From Maribacter luteus (GTDB lineage: Bacteria > Bacteroidota > Bacteroidia > Flavobacteriales > Flavobacteriaceae), in the NCBI RefSeq assembly GCF_009674825.1, contig NZ_WKJH01000022.1, positions 38,591-102,590 of the forward strand: DNA of 64,000 bases. The letters are read 5' to 3'. Both the position numbers and the translations under genes were made by a program. The notes beneath the pieces are model-generated. The model had not been told where the DNA came from and did no database searches. It saw only the letters and a program-made list of their open reading frames with translations. This document shows positions 51,321 to 62,912 of this stretch, one piece after another; the stretch's first letter is position 1, and each line of letters begins with the position of its first letter.

Positions 51321-51839
51321 ATGACAAGAGAAGAGAAATTAAACGTTATAGAAGATTTAACTGCTCAGTTGGCTGAAAATTCAACTATTTATTTAGCTGA
51401 TATTTCAGGATTGGATGCAACAACCACTTCAAACTTGAGAAGGGCTTGTTTTAAATCCAATATTAAACTTGCAGTAGTTAAGAATACACTTCTTGCCAAA
51501 GCGATGGAGGCTTCCGATAAAGATTTCGGGGAACTTCCTGAGGTCCTAAAAGGAAACACTTCATTGATGTTCTCCGAAGTAGGGAATGGTCCGGCAAGAG
51601 TTATAAAGACTTTTAGGAAAAAGTCTGAAAAACCTTTGTTAAAAGGTGCTTTCATTGAGGAAGCCATATTTGTTGGTGATGACAAATTGGATGCATTGGT
51701 AAGTTTAAAATCCAAAGAGGAGATGATCGGGGAAATTATTGGCTTGTTGCAATCACCAGCCAAGAATGTTATTTCTGGTCTTAAGTCCGGTGGTGGTAAA
51801 CTTGCAGGTATCTTAAAGACATTATCAGAAAGGGAATAG
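51321..51839 (+). CDS. rplJ: 50S ribosomal protein L10
   Basis: 172 residues, uL10: stalk base with LTAQLAENSTIYLADISGLDATTTSNLR and the C-terminal helix for L7/L12 dimers (IISGLKSGGGKLAGILKTLSE). Only 26 bases separate it from rplA, too short for the long L10 leader seen in other phyla. Confidence 0.98.
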   Translation: MTREEKLNVIEDLTAQLAENSTIYLADISGLDATTTSNLRRACFKSNIKLAVVKNTLLAKAMEASDKDFGELPEVLKGNTSLMFSEVGNGPARVIKTFRKKSEKPLLKGAFIEEAIFVGDDKLDALVSLKSKEEMIGEIIGLLQSPAKNVISGLKSGGGKLAGILKTLSERE

Positions 51840-51889
51840 TACGCACTTAAACAATTATATTTTTAAAAATTTTATTAAACGATAGAAAA

Positions 51890-52270
51890 ATGGCAGATTT
51901 AAAAGATTTCGCAGAACAATTGGTTAACTTGACCGTAAAAGAGGTTAATGAGTTGGCTGATATATTAAAAGAAGAATACGGTATTGAGCCAGCAGCTGCT
52001 GCAGTAGCTGTTGCCGCAGGAGGTGGAGCCGCTGAAGGTGGTGAAGCTGCTGAGGAAAAATCAGAATTCGATGTTATCTTGAAAGCAGCAGGTGCTTCTA
52101 AATTAGCAGTTGTTAAATTGGTTAAGGAATTAACTGGTTTAGGTTTGAAAGATGCTAAGGATATTGTTGATAGCGCGCCAAAAGCCGTTAAGGAAGGTGT
52201 TGCTAAAGACGAAGCTGAAGGTATTAAAAAGTCATTGGAAGAAGCAGGAGCAGAAGTTGAGCTTAAATAG
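51890..52270 (+). CDS. rplL: 50S ribosomal protein L7/L12
   Basis: 126 residues: N-terminal dimer domain ([20 protein letters not shown]), an Ala/Gly-rich hinge (about 39-58) and the C-terminal domain ([19 protein letters not shown]) that contacts the translation factors. An attenuator hairpin follows before rpoB. Confidence 0.99.
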   Translation: MADLKDFAEQLVNLTVKEVNELADILKEEYGIEPAAAAVAVAAGGGAAEGGEAAEEKSEFDVILKAAGASKLAVVKLVKELTGLGLKDAKDIVDSAPKAVKEGVAKDEAEGIKKSLEEAGAEVELK

Positions 52271-52291
52271 TCGCTACTACCATAACAGTTT

Positions 52292-52338
52292 GGGTTTAGG
52301 TCTTACCGCATTTTGTGGTTAGACCTAACCCTTTTTAT
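52292..52338 (+). terminator. rplL-rpoB intergenic attenuator
   Basis: GGGTT(T)AGGTCT...AGACCTAACCC pairs over about 11 bp with one bulge, extended by a further ACC/GGT, and is followed by CTTTTTAT. Placed between rplL and rpoB, where E. coli also has a partial terminator, it would make fewer polymerase mRNAs than ribosomal protein mRNAs. Confidence 0.75.
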
Positions 52339-52345
52339 GCATTAA

Positions 52346-52363
52346 GTATATGAAGTCATATAC
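52346..52363. repeat. Near-perfect palindrome upstream of rpoB
   Basis: GTATATGA, two bases AG, then TCATATAC: 8-bp arms. Close in shape to a protein-binding operator; it lies 38 bases before the rpoB start and after the attenuator. No known binding protein can be assigned. Confidence 0.5.
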
Positions 52364-52400
52364 GACCCGTTAGTATTCACGATCAAAATTTTGTCCATAG

Positions 52401-55400
52401 ATGTTCACAAATCAGACTGAGAGAATAAATTTTGCATCCGCTAAGAACACACCGGAATATCCGGATTTCTTGGACATTCAGATTAAATCATTTCAAGATT
52501 TCTTTCAACTTGAAACTAAATCTGATCAAAGGGGCAATGAAGGATTATACAATACCTTCATGGAAAACTTTCCAATTACAGACACAAGAAATCAGTTTGT
52601 GTTGGAATTTCTCGATTATTTCATAGATCCACCAAGATATTCAATCCAAGAATGTATAGAGCGTGGGCTAACTTATAGCGTACCATTAAAGGCTAGGTTA
52701 AAATTATATTGTACCGATCCCGAACATGAGGATTTTGAAACTATCGTACAGGATGTTTATCTAGGTACTATTCCTTATATGACACCTAGTGGTACTTTCG
52801 TTATCAATGGGGCGGAACGTGTGGTTGTTTCTCAGTTACACCGTTCTCCTGGTGTATTCTTTGGGCAATCGTTCCATGCTAATGGAACAAAATTATACTC
52901 TGCAAGGGTTATTCCTTTTAAAGGATCTTGGATAGAGTTTGCTACCGATATCAATGGTGTTATGTATGCCTATATCGATAGAAAGAAAAAATTACCTGTA
53001 ACAACATTGTTCAGGGCCATCGGATTCGAAAGTGATAAGGATATTCTTGAAATATTCGATCTTTCCGAAGAGGTGAAAGTATCAAAAGCCGGACTTAAAA
53101 AGGTCTTGGGTCGTAAGTTGGCCGCAAGGGTCTTGAATACTTGGCATGAAGATTTCGTGGATGAAGATACCGGTGAAGTTGTATCTATTGAAAGAAATGA
53201 GATTATCCTAGATCGTGATACGGTTTTAGAAAAAGACCATATAGAAGAGATTTTGGAAACAGATGTTAAGACCATTCTTTTGCATAAAGAGAATAATGCA
53301 CAATCTGATTATGCCATAATCCATAATACCTTACAAAAAGATCCTACAAACTCTGAAAAAGAAGCTGTAGAACATATATACCGTCAATTGCGTAATGCCG
53401 AACCGCCCGATGAGGAAACGGCACGTGGTATAATTGACAAATTGTTCTTCTCTGATCAACGTTACAACTTAGGTGAAGTTGGGCGTTACAGAATGAATAA
53501 AAAATTACAGTTGGATATTGGAATGGACAAGCAGGTCTTGACCAAGGAAGATATCATAACGATTATCAAATATTTGATAGAGTTGATCAATTCTAAAGCA
53601 GAGATCGATGATATTGACCACCTTTCCAATCGTCGTGTACGTACCGTAGGTGAGCAATTGTCCTCTCAATTCGGTGTTGGTTTGGCTCGTATGGCCAGGA
53701 CCATTCGTGAGCGAATGAATGTTCGTGACAATGAGGTGTTCACGCCTATCGATTTGATCAACGCCAAGACATTGTCTTCCGTTATCAACTCATTCTTTGG
53801 AACGAACCAGTTGTCTCAGTTCATGGATCAAACAAATCCATTGGCCGAAATAACGCACAAGCGAAGATTGTCCGCATTAGGTCCAGGTGGTCTTTCTAGG
53901 GAAAGGGCAGGTTTCGAGGTACGTGATGTTCACTATACGCACTACGGAAGATTATGTCCTATAGAAACTCCAGAAGGTCCGAATATTGGACTAATATCTT
54001 CTTTGGCGGTTTTTGCCAAGGTTAATCCAATGGGCTTTTTAGAAACACCGTATCGAAAAGTAACCGATGCTACTGTTGATATTAATGAATATAGATATCT
54101 AAGTGCCGAGGAAGAAGAAGGGATGAAAATCGCTCAAGCGAACATTCCGTTAAAAGAAGACGGTGCTATAGATGCTGAAAAGGTTATTGCAAGGGAAGAA
54201 GGTGATTTCCCTGTTGTAGATCCCAAAGAGATAAATTATACAGATGTTGCGCCAAACCAGATTGCCTCTATTTCCGCATCTTTGATTCCTTTCTTGGAGC
54301 ATGATGATGCGAACAGGGCTTTGATGGGGTCGAACATGATGCGTCAGGCAGTTCCGTTATTGAAACCACAATCACCGATTGTAGGTACAGGTTTGGAAAG
54401 ACAGGTTGCTTCCGATTCAAGGGTATTGATAAATGCAGAAGGTGACGGTACTATCGTATATGTAGATTCTCAGAAGATCACTATAAAATACGAAAGAACA
54501 GATACAGAGAGGTTGATTAGTTTCGATGAAGATGAAAAAACCTATAACTTGGTAAAGTTCAGAAAAACAAACCAAGGTACCAGTATTAACCTAAAACCTA
54601 TTGTTCAAAGAGGTGATAAGGTTAAAAAGGGACAGGTTCTTTGTGAAGGGTATGCAACTGAAAAAGGTGAATTGGCATTAGGTAGAAACCTTACCGTAGC
54701 CTTTATGCCTTGGAAAGGATATAACTTTGAGGATGCGATCGTAATTTCTGAAAAAGTTGTTCGTGAAGATATCTTTACATCCATTCATGTTGATGAATAT
54801 TCATTGGAAGTTAGGGATACCAAGTTAGGGGCTGAGGAATTGACCCACGATATTCCTAATGTTTCTGAAGAGGCTACTAAAGACCTTGATGAAAACGGTA
54901 TGATCCGTATCGGTGCTGAAGTGAAACCAGGTGATATCCTAATAGGTAAGATTACTCCGAAAGGGGAATCGGATCCAACTCCGGAAGAAAAATTACTTCG
55001 TGCCATTTTCGGTGACAAAGCAGGTGATGTAAAAGATGCTTCTTTGAAAGCGTCCCCATCATTAAGAGGGGTTGTAATCGACAAGAAATTATTCTCTAGA
55101 TCTATTAAGGACAAGCGCAAGCGCTCTGAGGATAAAGAAGCGATTTCAAACTTGGAATTGGAATATGAAGTAAAATTCCAACAACTGAAGGATGTTCTTG
55201 TAGAGAAATTATTCACTTTGATCAACGGGAAAACATCGCAAGGTGTATTGAATGATCTTGGGGAGGAGGTTCTTCCGAAAGGCAAGAAATACACCATGAA
55301 AATGTTGAACTCCGTAGATGATTTTGCGCATTTAGTTGCAGGTACATGGACTACGGATGCAGATACGAATGTTTTGGTGGCCGATTTATTACATAATTAC

Positions 55401-56210
55401 AAGATCAAGCTTAATGACCTTCAAGGTAACTTGAGAAGGGACAAGTTCACAATCTCTGTTGGTGATGAATTACCAGCGGGTATCATGAAATTGGCCAAGG
55501 TCTATATAGCTAAAAAGCGTAAGCTTAAAGTTGGTGATAAAATGGCAGGTCGTCACGGTAACAAGGGTATCGTTTCGAGAATCGTTCGTCAGGAAGATAT
55601 GCCTTTCTTGGAAGACGGTACACCGGTTGATATAGTTTTGAACCCATTAGGGGTGCCATCGCGTATGAATATTGGTCAGATCTATGAAACCGTTCTTGGT
55701 TGGGCAGGTCTTAAATTAGGCAGAAAATATGCAACACCGATTTTTGATGGTGCTACTTTAGATGAAATCAATGCATATACAGATGAAGCCGGTATACCTA
55801 GATTCGGACATACTTACCTTCACGATGGTGGTACTGGTCAACGTTTTGACCAACCTGCTACTGTAGGGGTAATCTATATGTTGAAATTAGGTCATATGGT
55901 AGATGATAAAATGCACGCTCGTTCAATAGGGCCATACTCTTTGATCACACAACAGCCATTAGGTGGTAAAGCACAATTTGGAGGTCAGCGTTTTGGAGAA
56001 ATGGAAGTTTGGGCACTAGAAGCATATGGCGCATCGGCAACGTTGCGTGAAATACTTACGGTTAAATCCGATGATGTAATTGGTAGGGCCAAAACCTATG
56101 AATCAATTGTCAAAGGAGAAACTATGCCAGAGCCTGGTTTACCAGAATCTTTCAATGTATTGATGCACGAACTTAAGGGATTAGGTTTGGACATTAGATT
56201 GGAGGAATAG
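52401..56210 (+). CDS. rpoB: RNA polymerase beta subunit
   Basis: 1269 residues. The rifampicin region at about 465-500 reads [13 protein letters not shown] and [14 protein letters not shown], with the Asp, His and Ser positions that change in resistant mutants all unaltered. Also present: [14 protein letters not shown] near 1045 and the C-terminal [16 protein letters not shown]. It follows rplL in the standard order, after the attenuator. Confidence 0.99.
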   Translation: MFTNQTERINFASAKNTPEYPDFLDIQIKSFQDFFQLETKSDQRGNEGLYNTFMENFPITDTRNQFVLEFLDYFIDPPRYSIQECIERGLTYSVPLKARLKLYCTDPEHEDFETIVQDVYLGTIPYMTPSGTFVINGAERVVVSQLHRSPGVFFGQSFHANGTKLYSARVIPFKGSWIEFATDINGVMYAYIDRKKKLPVTTLFRAIGFESDKDILEIFDLSEEVKVSKAGLKKVLGRKLAARVLNTWHEDFVDEDTGEVVSIERNEIILDRDTVLEKDHIEEILETDVKTILLHKENNAQSDYAIIHNTLQKDPTNSEKEAVEHIYRQLRNAEPPDEETARGIIDKLFFSDQRYNLGEVGRYRMNKKLQLDIGMDKQVLTKEDIITIIKYLIELINSKAEIDDIDHLSNRRVRTVGEQLSSQFGVGLARMARTIRERMNVRDNEVFTPIDLINAKTLSSVINSFFGTNQLSQFMDQTNPLAEITHKRRLSALGPGGLSRERAGFEVRDVHYTHYGRLCPIETPEGPNIGLISSLAVFAKVNPMGFLETPYRKVTDATVDINEYRYLSAEEEEGMKIAQANIPLKEDGAIDAEKVIAREEGDFPVVDPKEINYTDVAPNQIASISASLIPFLEHDDANRALMGSNMMRQAVPLLKPQSPIVGTGLERQVASDSRVLINAEGDGTIVYVDSQKITIKYERTDTERLISFDEDEKTYNLVKFRKTNQGTSINLKPIVQRGDKVKKGQVLCEGYATEKGELALGRNLTVAFMPWKGYNFEDAIVISEKVVREDIFTSIHVDEYSLEVRDTKLGAEELTHDIPNVSEEATKDLDENGMIRIGAEVKPGDILIGKITPKGESDPTPEEKLLRAIFGDKAGDVKDASLKASPSLRGVVIDKKLFSRSIKDKRKRSEDKEAISNLELEYEVKFQQLKDVLVEKLFTLINGKTSQGVLNDLGEEVLPKGKKYTMKMLNSVDDFAHLVAGTWTTDADTNVLVADLLHNYKIKLNDLQGNLRRDKFTISVGDELPAGIMKLAKVYIAKKRKLKVGDKMAGRHGNKGIVSRIVRQEDMPFLEDGTPVDIVLNPLGVPSRMNIGQIYETVLGWAGLKLGRKYATPIFDGATLDEINAYTDEAGIPRFGHTYLHDGGTGQRFDQPATVGVIYMLKLGHMVDDKMHARSIGPYSLITQQPLGGKAQFGGQRFGEMEVWALEAYGASATLREILTVKSDDVIGRAKTYESIVKGETMPEPGLPESFNVLMHELKGLGLDIRLEE

Positions 56211-56267
56211 ATAAATCTATTTTAGAAAGGATTTTAGAACACATTTAATTTAGTATCACCATTAATT

Positions 56268-59200
56268 ATGGCTAGAATAAAAGATAATAACCCAGTTAAA
56301 AGGTTTAATAAGATTTCAATCGGATTGGCCTCTCCAGAAGCTATTTTGGCAGAGTCAAGGGGTGAAGTTTTAAAACCTGAGACCATAAACTACAGAACAC
56401 ATAAACCGGAACGTGATGGTCTTTTCTGTGAGCGTATTTTCGGTCCTGTTAAGGATTATGAATGTGCTTGCGGGAAATATAAGAGAATCCGTTACCGCGG
56501 TATTGTTTGTGACCGTTGTGGGGTCGAGGTTACCGAGAAAAAAGTACGAAGAGATAGGGTAGGACATATTAATTTAGTTGTTCCCGTCGCCCATATTTGG
56601 TACTTCCGTTCTTTGCCGAACAAGATTGGTTACCTTTTGGGGTTACCTTCCAAGAAATTGGATATGATCATTTACTACGAACGTTATGTAGTAATACAAC
56701 CGGGTATCGCAAAAGGACCTGAAGGGGAAGAGGTTAATAAAATGGACTTCTTGACCGAAGAGGAATATTTGAACATCCTTGAATCCATTCCACAAGAAAA
56801 CCAATATTTAGAAGATACTGACCCCAATAAGTTTATAGCTAAAATGGGAGCTGAGTGTCTTATAGATCTTTTGGCTCGAATAGATCTTAAGGAATTATCA
56901 TACGAATTAAGGCATAAGGCCAATACAGAAACTTCTAAACAACGTAAAACTGAGGCCTTAAAAAGACTTCAGGTTGTTGAAGCATTAAGGGAATCTCAAG
57001 AGAATAGGGAAAATAGACCGGAATGGATGATCATGAAGGTCATTCCGGTAATTCCACCTGAATTACGTCCTTTGGTACCATTGGATGGTGGTCGTTTTGC
57101 TACTTCCGATTTAAATGACCTTTATAGAAGGGTGATTATAAGGAACAATCGTCTAAAACGATTGGTAGAGATTAAAGCCCCAGAGGTGATTCTAAGAAAT
57201 GAGAAACGTATGCTTCAAGAGGCTGTCGATTCTTTATTCGATAACACAAGAAAAGCATCTGCGGTTAAAACGGAGTCTAACAGACCTTTGAAATCCCTAT
57301 CGGATTCATTAAAAGGTAAGCAAGGACGTTTCCGTCAAAACCTTTTGGGTAAACGTGTTGATTATTCAGCTCGTTCCGTGATTGTTGTAGGACCTGAATT
57401 ACATTTATATGAATGTGGTCTTCCAAAAGATATGGCAGCCGAACTTTACAAACCTTTTGTAATCCGTAAATTGATTGAAAGGGGAATAGTTAAGACGGTT
57501 AAATCTGCCAAGAAGATAATAGATAAGAAAGAACCTGTTGTTTGGGATATTTTGGAGAATGTATTGAAAGGTCACCCAGTTTTATTGAACAGGGCTCCTA
57601 CATTACACCGTTTAGGTATTCAAGCATTCCAACCAAAACTAATAGAAGGTAAGGCTATTCGTTTACACCCATTGGCATGTACTGCATTTAATGCGGATTT
57701 TGATGGGGATCAAATGGCGGTTCACTTACCATTAGGGCCAGAGGCTATTTTGGAAGCTCAACTATTGATGTTGGCATCTCAGAATATCCTGAACCCGGCT
57801 AATGGTTCACCTATAACAGTACCTTCCCAGGATATGGTTTTGGGTCTGTATTATATGACCAAAGAACGTAAGTCTACTCCCGAAGTGCCAATTAAAGGTG
57901 AAGGTTTGACTTTCTATTCTTCGGAAGAGGTTGAGATTGCCTTTAATGAAGGAATGGTTAACCTTAATGCTGGTATTAAAGTTCGCGCTAAGGATTTCAA
58001 TGAAGAAGGAGAGTTGGTTTACCAAATCATCCCGACAACCGTAGGTAGGGTGTTGTTCAACATGAACGTGCCTCAACAAGCAGGTTATATCAATGAGGTA
58101 TTGAACAAAAAATCATTGAGGGATATTATCGGTGGAATCCTTGCTGTAACGGATGTTCCTACTACAGCTGATTTCTTGGATAAGATTAAAACAATGGGGT
58201 ACGAGTTCGCCTTTAAAGGAGGATTGTCCTTCAGTTTGGGTGATATTATTATACCACCCGAAAAACATACGATGATCGCGGAGGCCAATGTTCAGGTAGA
58301 TGGTATTATGGCCAACTATAATATGGGTCTTATTACCAATAACGAACGTTATAATCAGGTTATTGATGTTTGGACTTCTACCAATGCAATGTTGACCGAA
58401 TTGGCCATGAAACGTATCCGTGAGGATCAGCAAGGTTTCAACTCGGTGTATATGATGTTGGATTCTGGTGCAAGGGGTTCTAAAGAGCAGATACGTCAGT
58501 TGACCGGTATGCGTGGTCTTATGGCCAAGCCTAAAAAATCGACTGCTGGTGGCGGTGAAATTATCGAAAACCCGATTCTTTCCAACTTTAAGGAAGGTTT
58601 ATCGATTTTGGAATACTTTATATCTACGCACGGTGCACGTAAAGGACTTGCGGATACAGCTTTGAAAACTGCGGATGCTGGTTACTTGACTCGTCGTTTG
58701 GTAGATGTTTCACAAGACGTTATTATCAATACCGAAGATTGTGGAACACTACGAGGTATTGAAGTAGAGCCATTGAAGAAAAATGAGGAAATAGTAGAAA
58801 CATTAGGTGAAAGAATCCTAGGTAGGGTTTCCCTTCATGATGTGTATAATCCATTGAATGATGAACTTCTTTTAGAAGCGGGACAACAAATCATGGAAGA
58901 AGATGTCAAAAAGGTAGAAGCATCCCCAATCGAAAAGATCGAAGTGCGTTCTGCATTGACTTGCGAAGCCGAAAAAGGTATTTGTGCCAAATGTTATGGT
59001 AGAAACCTTTCAACGAATAAAATGGTCCAAAAAGGAGAAGCTGTAGGTGTTGTTGCTGCACAATCCATTGGGGAGCCAGGAACTCAGTTGACATTACGTA
59101 CCTTCCACGTTGGGGGTATTGCAGGTAACATTTCGGAGGACAATAAGTTAACAGCTAAGTTCGAAGGTGTTGCTGAAATTGAGGATTTAAGAATCGTAAA

Positions 59201-60566
59201 AGGTGAAGATGGAGAAGGTAATATTGCAGATATTGTAATATCAAGGACTTCTGAAATCAAGATTGTTGATGCTAAGACAGGCATTACTTTAAGTACCAAT
59301 AACATTCCTTATGGTTCTCAATTGTTCATTAAGAACGGTGCAAAGATAAAGAGTGGTGATGTTATTTGTCAATGGGATCCGTACAACGGTGTTATCGTTT
59401 CGGAATTCCCTGGAAAAATTGCTTACGAGAACATTGAGCAAGGTGTTACTTATCAAGTAGAAATTGATGAGCAGACCGGTTTCCAAGAGAAAGTAATTTC
59501 TGAATCAAGGAACAAAAAACTCATCCCTACTTTGTTGATCATGAACAACAAGGACGAGGTATTACGTTCTTACAACTTACCGGTCGGTTCTCACCTTATG
59601 GTAGATGATGGAGATAAGATCAAGGAAGGTAAGATTTTGGTGAAAATACCGCGTAAATCTGCTAAAGCAGGTGATATTACAGGTGGTCTTCCTAGGGTTA
59701 CGGAACTTTTTGAAGCTAGAAATCCATCAAATCCGGCAGTAGTGTCAGAGATAGACGGTGTAGTTTCTTTCGGTAAGATAAAGCGAGGTAATAGGGAGAT
59801 TATTATTGAATCCAAATTGGGTGAAGTAAAGAAATATTTGGTGAAATTATCCAATCAGATTTTGGTTCAGGAAAACGATTATGTACGTGCCGGTATGCCA
59901 CTTTCAGATGGTTCCATTACGCCAGAAGATATTCTTGCAATAAAAGGCCCTTCAGCTGTGCAGCAGTATTTGGTAAATGAAGTACAAGAGGTATATCGAT
60001 TACAAGGTGTGAAGATCAATGACAAACATTTTGAAGTCGTCGTTCGTCAAATGATGAGAAAAGTGCGTATTCAAGATCCAGGAGATACCATTTTCTTGGA
60101 AAACCAATTGGTGCATAAGTCTGACTTTATTACTGAAAATGATGAAATATTCGGTAAAAAAGTAGTTGCTGAAGCCGGAGATTCTGAAAACTTAAGAGCG
60201 GGTCAAATCATTACGGCACGTGAATTAAGGGATGAAAATTCAATCCTGAAAAGAGCAGATAAAGCGTTGGTTGAAGCAAGGGATGCCGTAGCGGCTACCG
60301 CGACACCTATTTTACAGGGTATCACAAGAGCTTCATTACAGACGAAATCATTCATCTCTGCAGCATCATTCCAGGAAACTACTAAAGTGTTGAATGAAGC
60401 TGCTGTTAGCGGTAAAGTGGATACACTTGAAGGTTTGAAGGAAAATGTTATTGTAGGACATAAAATTCCTGCAGGTACCGGTATGCGTGACTATGAAAAT
60501 ATCATTGTTGGTTCCAAAGAAGAGTATGATGAGATCATGGCTCGTAAGGAAGCGTTGAAATTTTAA
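56268..60566 (+). CDS. rpoC: RNA polymerase beta' subunit
   Basis: 1432 residues. The Mg2+ site NADFDGDQM is near residues 474-482; the N-terminal zinc cluster is [20 protein letters not shown] (near 66-85), and the second zinc site includes [13 protein letters not shown] near 900. The trigger loop and bridge helix region ([20 protein letters not shown]) is intact. 57 bases after rpoB. A single polypeptide, as usual in Bacteroidota. Confidence 0.99.
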   Translation: MARIKDNNPVKRFNKISIGLASPEAILAESRGEVLKPETINYRTHKPERDGLFCERIFGPVKDYECACGKYKRIRYRGIVCDRCGVEVTEKKVRRDRVGHINLVVPVAHIWYFRSLPNKIGYLLGLPSKKLDMIIYYERYVVIQPGIAKGPEGEEVNKMDFLTEEEYLNILESIPQENQYLEDTDPNKFIAKMGAECLIDLLARIDLKELSYELRHKANTETSKQRKTEALKRLQVVEALRESQENRENRPEWMIMKVIPVIPPELRPLVPLDGGRFATSDLNDLYRRVIIRNNRLKRLVEIKAPEVILRNEKRMLQEAVDSLFDNTRKASAVKTESNRPLKSLSDSLKGKQGRFRQNLLGKRVDYSARSVIVVGPELHLYECGLPKDMAAELYKPFVIRKLIERGIVKTVKSAKKIIDKKEPVVWDILENVLKGHPVLLNRAPTLHRLGIQAFQPKLIEGKAIRLHPLACTAFNADFDGDQMAVHLPLGPEAILEAQLLMLASQNILNPANGSPITVPSQDMVLGLYYMTKERKSTPEVPIKGEGLTFYSSEEVEIAFNEGMVNLNAGIKVRAKDFNEEGELVYQIIPTTVGRVLFNMNVPQQAGYINEVLNKKSLRDIIGGILAVTDVPTTADFLDKIKTMGYEFAFKGGLSFSLGDIIIPPEKHTMIAEANVQVDGIMANYNMGLITNNERYNQVIDVWTSTNAMLTELAMKRIREDQQGFNSVYMMLDSGARGSKEQIRQLTGMRGLMAKPKKSTAGGGEIIENPILSNFKEGLSILEYFISTHGARKGLADTALKTADAGYLTRRLVDVSQDVIINTEDCGTLRGIEVEPLKKNEEIVETLGERILGRVSLHDVYNPLNDELLLEAGQQIMEEDVKKVEASPIEKIEVRSALTCEAEKGICAKCYGRNLSTNKMVQKGEAVGVVAAQSIGEPGTQLTLRTFHVGGIAGNISEDNKLTAKFEGVAEIEDLRIVKGEDGEGNIADIVISRTSEIKIVDAKTGITLSTNNIPYGSQLFIKNGAKIKSGDVICQWDPYNGVIVSEFPGKIAYENIEQGVTYQVEIDEQTGFQEKVISESRNKKLIPTLLIMNNKDEVLRSYNLPVGSHLMVDDGDKIKEGKILVKIPRKSAKAGDITGGLPRVTELFEARNPSNPAVVSEIDGVVSFGKIKRGNREIIIESKLGEVKKYLVKLSNQILVQENDYVRAGMPLSDGSITPEDILAIKGPSAVQQYLVNEVQEVYRLQGVKINDKHFEVVVRQMMRKVRIQDPGDTIFLENQLVHKSDFITENDEIFGKKVVAEAGDSENLRAGQIITARELRDENSILKRADKALVEARDAVAATATPILQGITRASLQTKSFISAASFQETTKVLNEAAVSGKVDTLEGLKENVIVGHKIPAGTGMRDYENIIVGSKEEYDEIMARKEALKF

Positions 60567-60575
60567 TCTTGACCT

Positions 60576-60887
60576 ATGAGTGATAAAGAACAAAAACAAA
60601 AGCAGATCAATATTGAGTTGGATGAGAAGATGGCTGATGGAACGTATTCCAATTTAGCGATTATCAATCATTCGGTTTCTGAATTTGTAGTAGACTTTAT
60701 CAGTATGATGCCTGGGGCTCCTAAGGCCAAGGTTAAAAGCAGGATCGTATTGACACCACAACATGCCAAAAAGTTTTTGAAGGCTTTAGGAGAGAATGTG
60801 AGTCGGTTCGAAAAAGCACACGGCACCATCAAGGATTATGAACAGCCTCCCATTCCGATTAATTTCGGTCCATCGGGAGAAGCTTGA
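60576..60887 (+). CDS. DUF3467 family protein
   Basis: 103 residues: a small domain with NIELDEKMADGTYSNLAIINHSVSEFVVDF and SRIVLTPQHAKKFLKALGENV. The family is widespread but its function is not known. Nine bases after rpoC, so it belongs to the same transcript, ahead of the terminator. Confidence 0.92.
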   Translation: MSDKEQKQKQINIELDEKMADGTYSNLAIINHSVSEFVVDFISMMPGAPKAKVKSRIVLTPQHAKKFLKALGENVSRFEKAHGTIKDYEQPPIPINFGPSGEA

Positions 60888-60893
60888 TCAAAT

Positions 60894-60926
60894 AAAAAAA
60901 CCCATGAATTTTTTCATGGGTTTTTT
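60894..60926. terminator. Bidirectional terminator between rpoC/DUF3467 and prfC
   Basis: 14-bp stem AAAAAACCCATGAA/TTCATGGGTTTTTT (60895-60908 and 60913-60926) with a TTTT loop. T tracts on both strands allow it to stop both convergent transcripts. Confidence 0.92.
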
Positions 60927-60949
60927 CTTTTAATAACAATTTTGGTTTT

Positions 60950-62539
60950 TTACTTGAACTCAGAGGTGAAATGTAATTTTACCGAAGGGTACTTTTGTTG
61001 GGTCATTTGTAGCGAGAACTGTGAATCGGCAAGGAATACCAATTGGCCTTGCTTGTCTTTTGCCAAGAATTTTTGTTTAACCCTTTTGAATTCCTTGAAT
61101 TCATTGTTTTTTGGGTCTTGTGGGTCAACCCAACAGGCCTTGTGTACTGGGAAGTTTTCATAGCTACATTTAGCGCCATACTCATGTTCCAGGCGATATT
61201 GGATTACTTCGAATTGAAGTGCCCCAACAGTGCCGATAACTTTTCTTCCGTTCATTTCCAGGGTAAATAATTGAGCAACACCCTCATCCATTAGTTGATC
61301 GATCCCCTTTCCTAATTGTTTGGATTTCATAGGATCTGCATTGTTGATGTAACGAAAATGTTCAGGAGAAAAACTGGGGATACCTTTGTAATGTAGTTCT
61401 TCACCTTCTGTTAAGGTGTCACCGATCTTAAAATTACCCGTGTCATGCAGACCTACAATATCACCAGGATATGAAATGTCTACAATTTCTTTTTTTTCTG
61501 CAAAAAATGCGTTAGGGCTTGAAAATTTAAGCTTTTTTCCTTGACGTACGTGTAGATAAGGTTTGTTCCGCTCAAAAGTTCCCGAAACGATTTTTATGAA
61601 TGCTAGTCGGTCACGATGCTTAGGGTCCATATTGGCATGTATTTTAAATACAAAGCCTGTTAGTTCCTTTTCCTTTGGTTCTACAATTCGTTCTTCCGCT
61701 TTTTTCGGACGTGGGGAGGGTGCAATTTCTATGAAGCAATCAAGTAGTTCGCGAACCCCGAAATTATTTAGGGCTGAGCCGAAAAAAACGGGTTGTTGTT
61801 CCCCATTTAGGTAGCTATCTTTATTGAATGGGGCGTATACACCGTGTACCAGTTCCAGATTATCCCTTAAATTTTGAGCAGCGTTCTCACCGATGATCGT
61901 TTCTAATTCCGGATTGTTTATATCGTCGAAAGCTATCGTATCCTCTATATTCTTCTTGCTGTCGCCACTAAAGAGATTGATGTTCTTTTCATATATATTG
62001 TAGATGCCTTTGAAATCATAACCCATTCCAATAGGAAAGCTTAATGGCGTTACCGATAGTCCTAGTTTTTGTTCCAAATCATCCAATAGATCAAATGCAT
62101 CTTTACCTTCCCGGTCTAATTTGTTAATGAAAACGATCATAGGTATGTTTCGCATTCTACATACTTCTACGAGTTTAACTGTTTGTTCTTCAACACCTTT
62201 GGCTACATCGACCACTACAATTACGCTATCTACTGCAGTCAGTGTCCTAAAGGTATCTTCAGCGAAGTCTTTGTGGCCAGGGGTGTCAAGAATATTTATT
62301 TTTTTATCACGATAAATAAAAGCCAAAACAGATGTGGCAACAGATATACCTCTTTGTCGCTCAATTTCCATGAAGTCGCTGGTAGCTGTTTTTTTGATCT
62401 TGTTGTTCTTGACAGCTCCGGCTTCTTGTATGGCTCCACCGAATAAAAGCAATTTTTCGGTTAAAGTTGTCTTGCCCGCATCTGGATGCGAAATAATACC
62501 GAAGGTGCGTCGTCGCTCAATTTGATTTGTAAACCCCAT
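60950..62539 (-). CDS. prfC: Peptide chain release factor 3
   Basis: 529 residues of the RF3 translational GTPase: P-loop SHPDAGKTTLTEKLL, DTPGHKDFAEDT, NKLDREGKD and a C-terminal domain ending PSVKLHFTSEFK. It recycles RF1/RF2 after termination. RF3 is not universal, so its presence is a useful trait. A TATTTTTG box 14 bases upstream may be its promoter. Confidence 0.96.
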   Translation of the reverse strand: MGFTNQIERRRTFGIISHPDAGKTTLTEKLLLFGGAIQEAGAVKNNKIKKTATSDFMEIERQRGISVATSVLAFIYRDKKINILDTPGHKDFAEDTFRTLTAVDSVIVVVDVAKGVEEQTVKLVEVCRMRNIPMIVFINKLDREGKDAFDLLDDLEQKLGLSVTPLSFPIGMGYDFKGIYNIYEKNINLFSGDSKKNIEDTIAFDDINNPELETIIGENAAQNLRDNLELVHGVYAPFNKDSYLNGEQQPVFFGSALNNFGVRELLDCFIEIAPSPRPKKAEERIVEPKEKELTGFVFKIHANMDPKHRDRLAFIKIVSGTFERNKPYLHVRQGKKLKFSSPNAFFAEKKEIVDISYPGDIVGLHDTGNFKIGDTLTEGEELHYKGIPSFSPEHFRYINNADPMKSKQLGKGIDQLMDEGVAQLFTLEMNGRKVIGTVGALQFEVIQYRLEHEYGAKCSYENFPVHKACWVDPQDPKNNEFKEFKRVKQKFLAKDKQGQLVFLADSQFSLQMTQQKYPSVKLHFTSEFK

Positions 62540-62912
62540 GTTCTTATTTTCGGCAAAAATAAAGGAAAATTAAGGAATAAGACTCTTTTGAATGCCTCTT
62601 TTCAGTTAGATGTTTGGCCTCATTCGGTTCTTCTTTTTAGCTTGATGAAATAGTATTGAATTATTGTAACTCCGTTATTTAATTATTTAAATGTTCAAAA
62701 CGTTTTATTGTGGCAATAAATCATAAAATGTTGGTAATCATCGATAAACAGGCAATTGAATATATCCCAATTTGCACTTGGTCGATAATATTAGTTGTTG
62801 ACAGAATTTTGATATTAATGTGTTATAATCTATTTGTCCATCAAAATTTTAAATATATCTTGCAGAGCTTATAATAGAATCCCATCTCTTATACACTTAA
62901 CAGCTTTTTGCC
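62540..62912. other. Intergenic region between prfC and the repeat-protein gene
   Basis: 373 AT-rich bases between two divergent genes. The left end holds a probable prfC -7 box. No gene, tRNA or strong hairpin seen; the right part must carry the promoter of the next gene, but no TAnnTTTG box is convincing there. Confidence 0.6.
62554..62561 (-). promoter_or_regulatory. Putative -7 box of prfC
   Basis: Minus strand TATTTTTG, a TAnnTTTG match, ending 14 bases before the prfC ATG. No -33 TTTG at the usual spacing. Confidence 0.4.

Noticed and set aside
54785..55297. Long antisense frames inside rpoB, rpoC, tuf and ftsH
   Set aside because: They are shadows caused by codon bias in highly expressed genes, with no domains or promoters.
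62798..62829. Sigma70-like TTGACA ... TATAAT upstream of the repeat-protein gene
   Set aside because: The spacing is 20 nt, well above 17, and Bacteroidota primary sigma factors use TTTG/TAnnTTTG elements.
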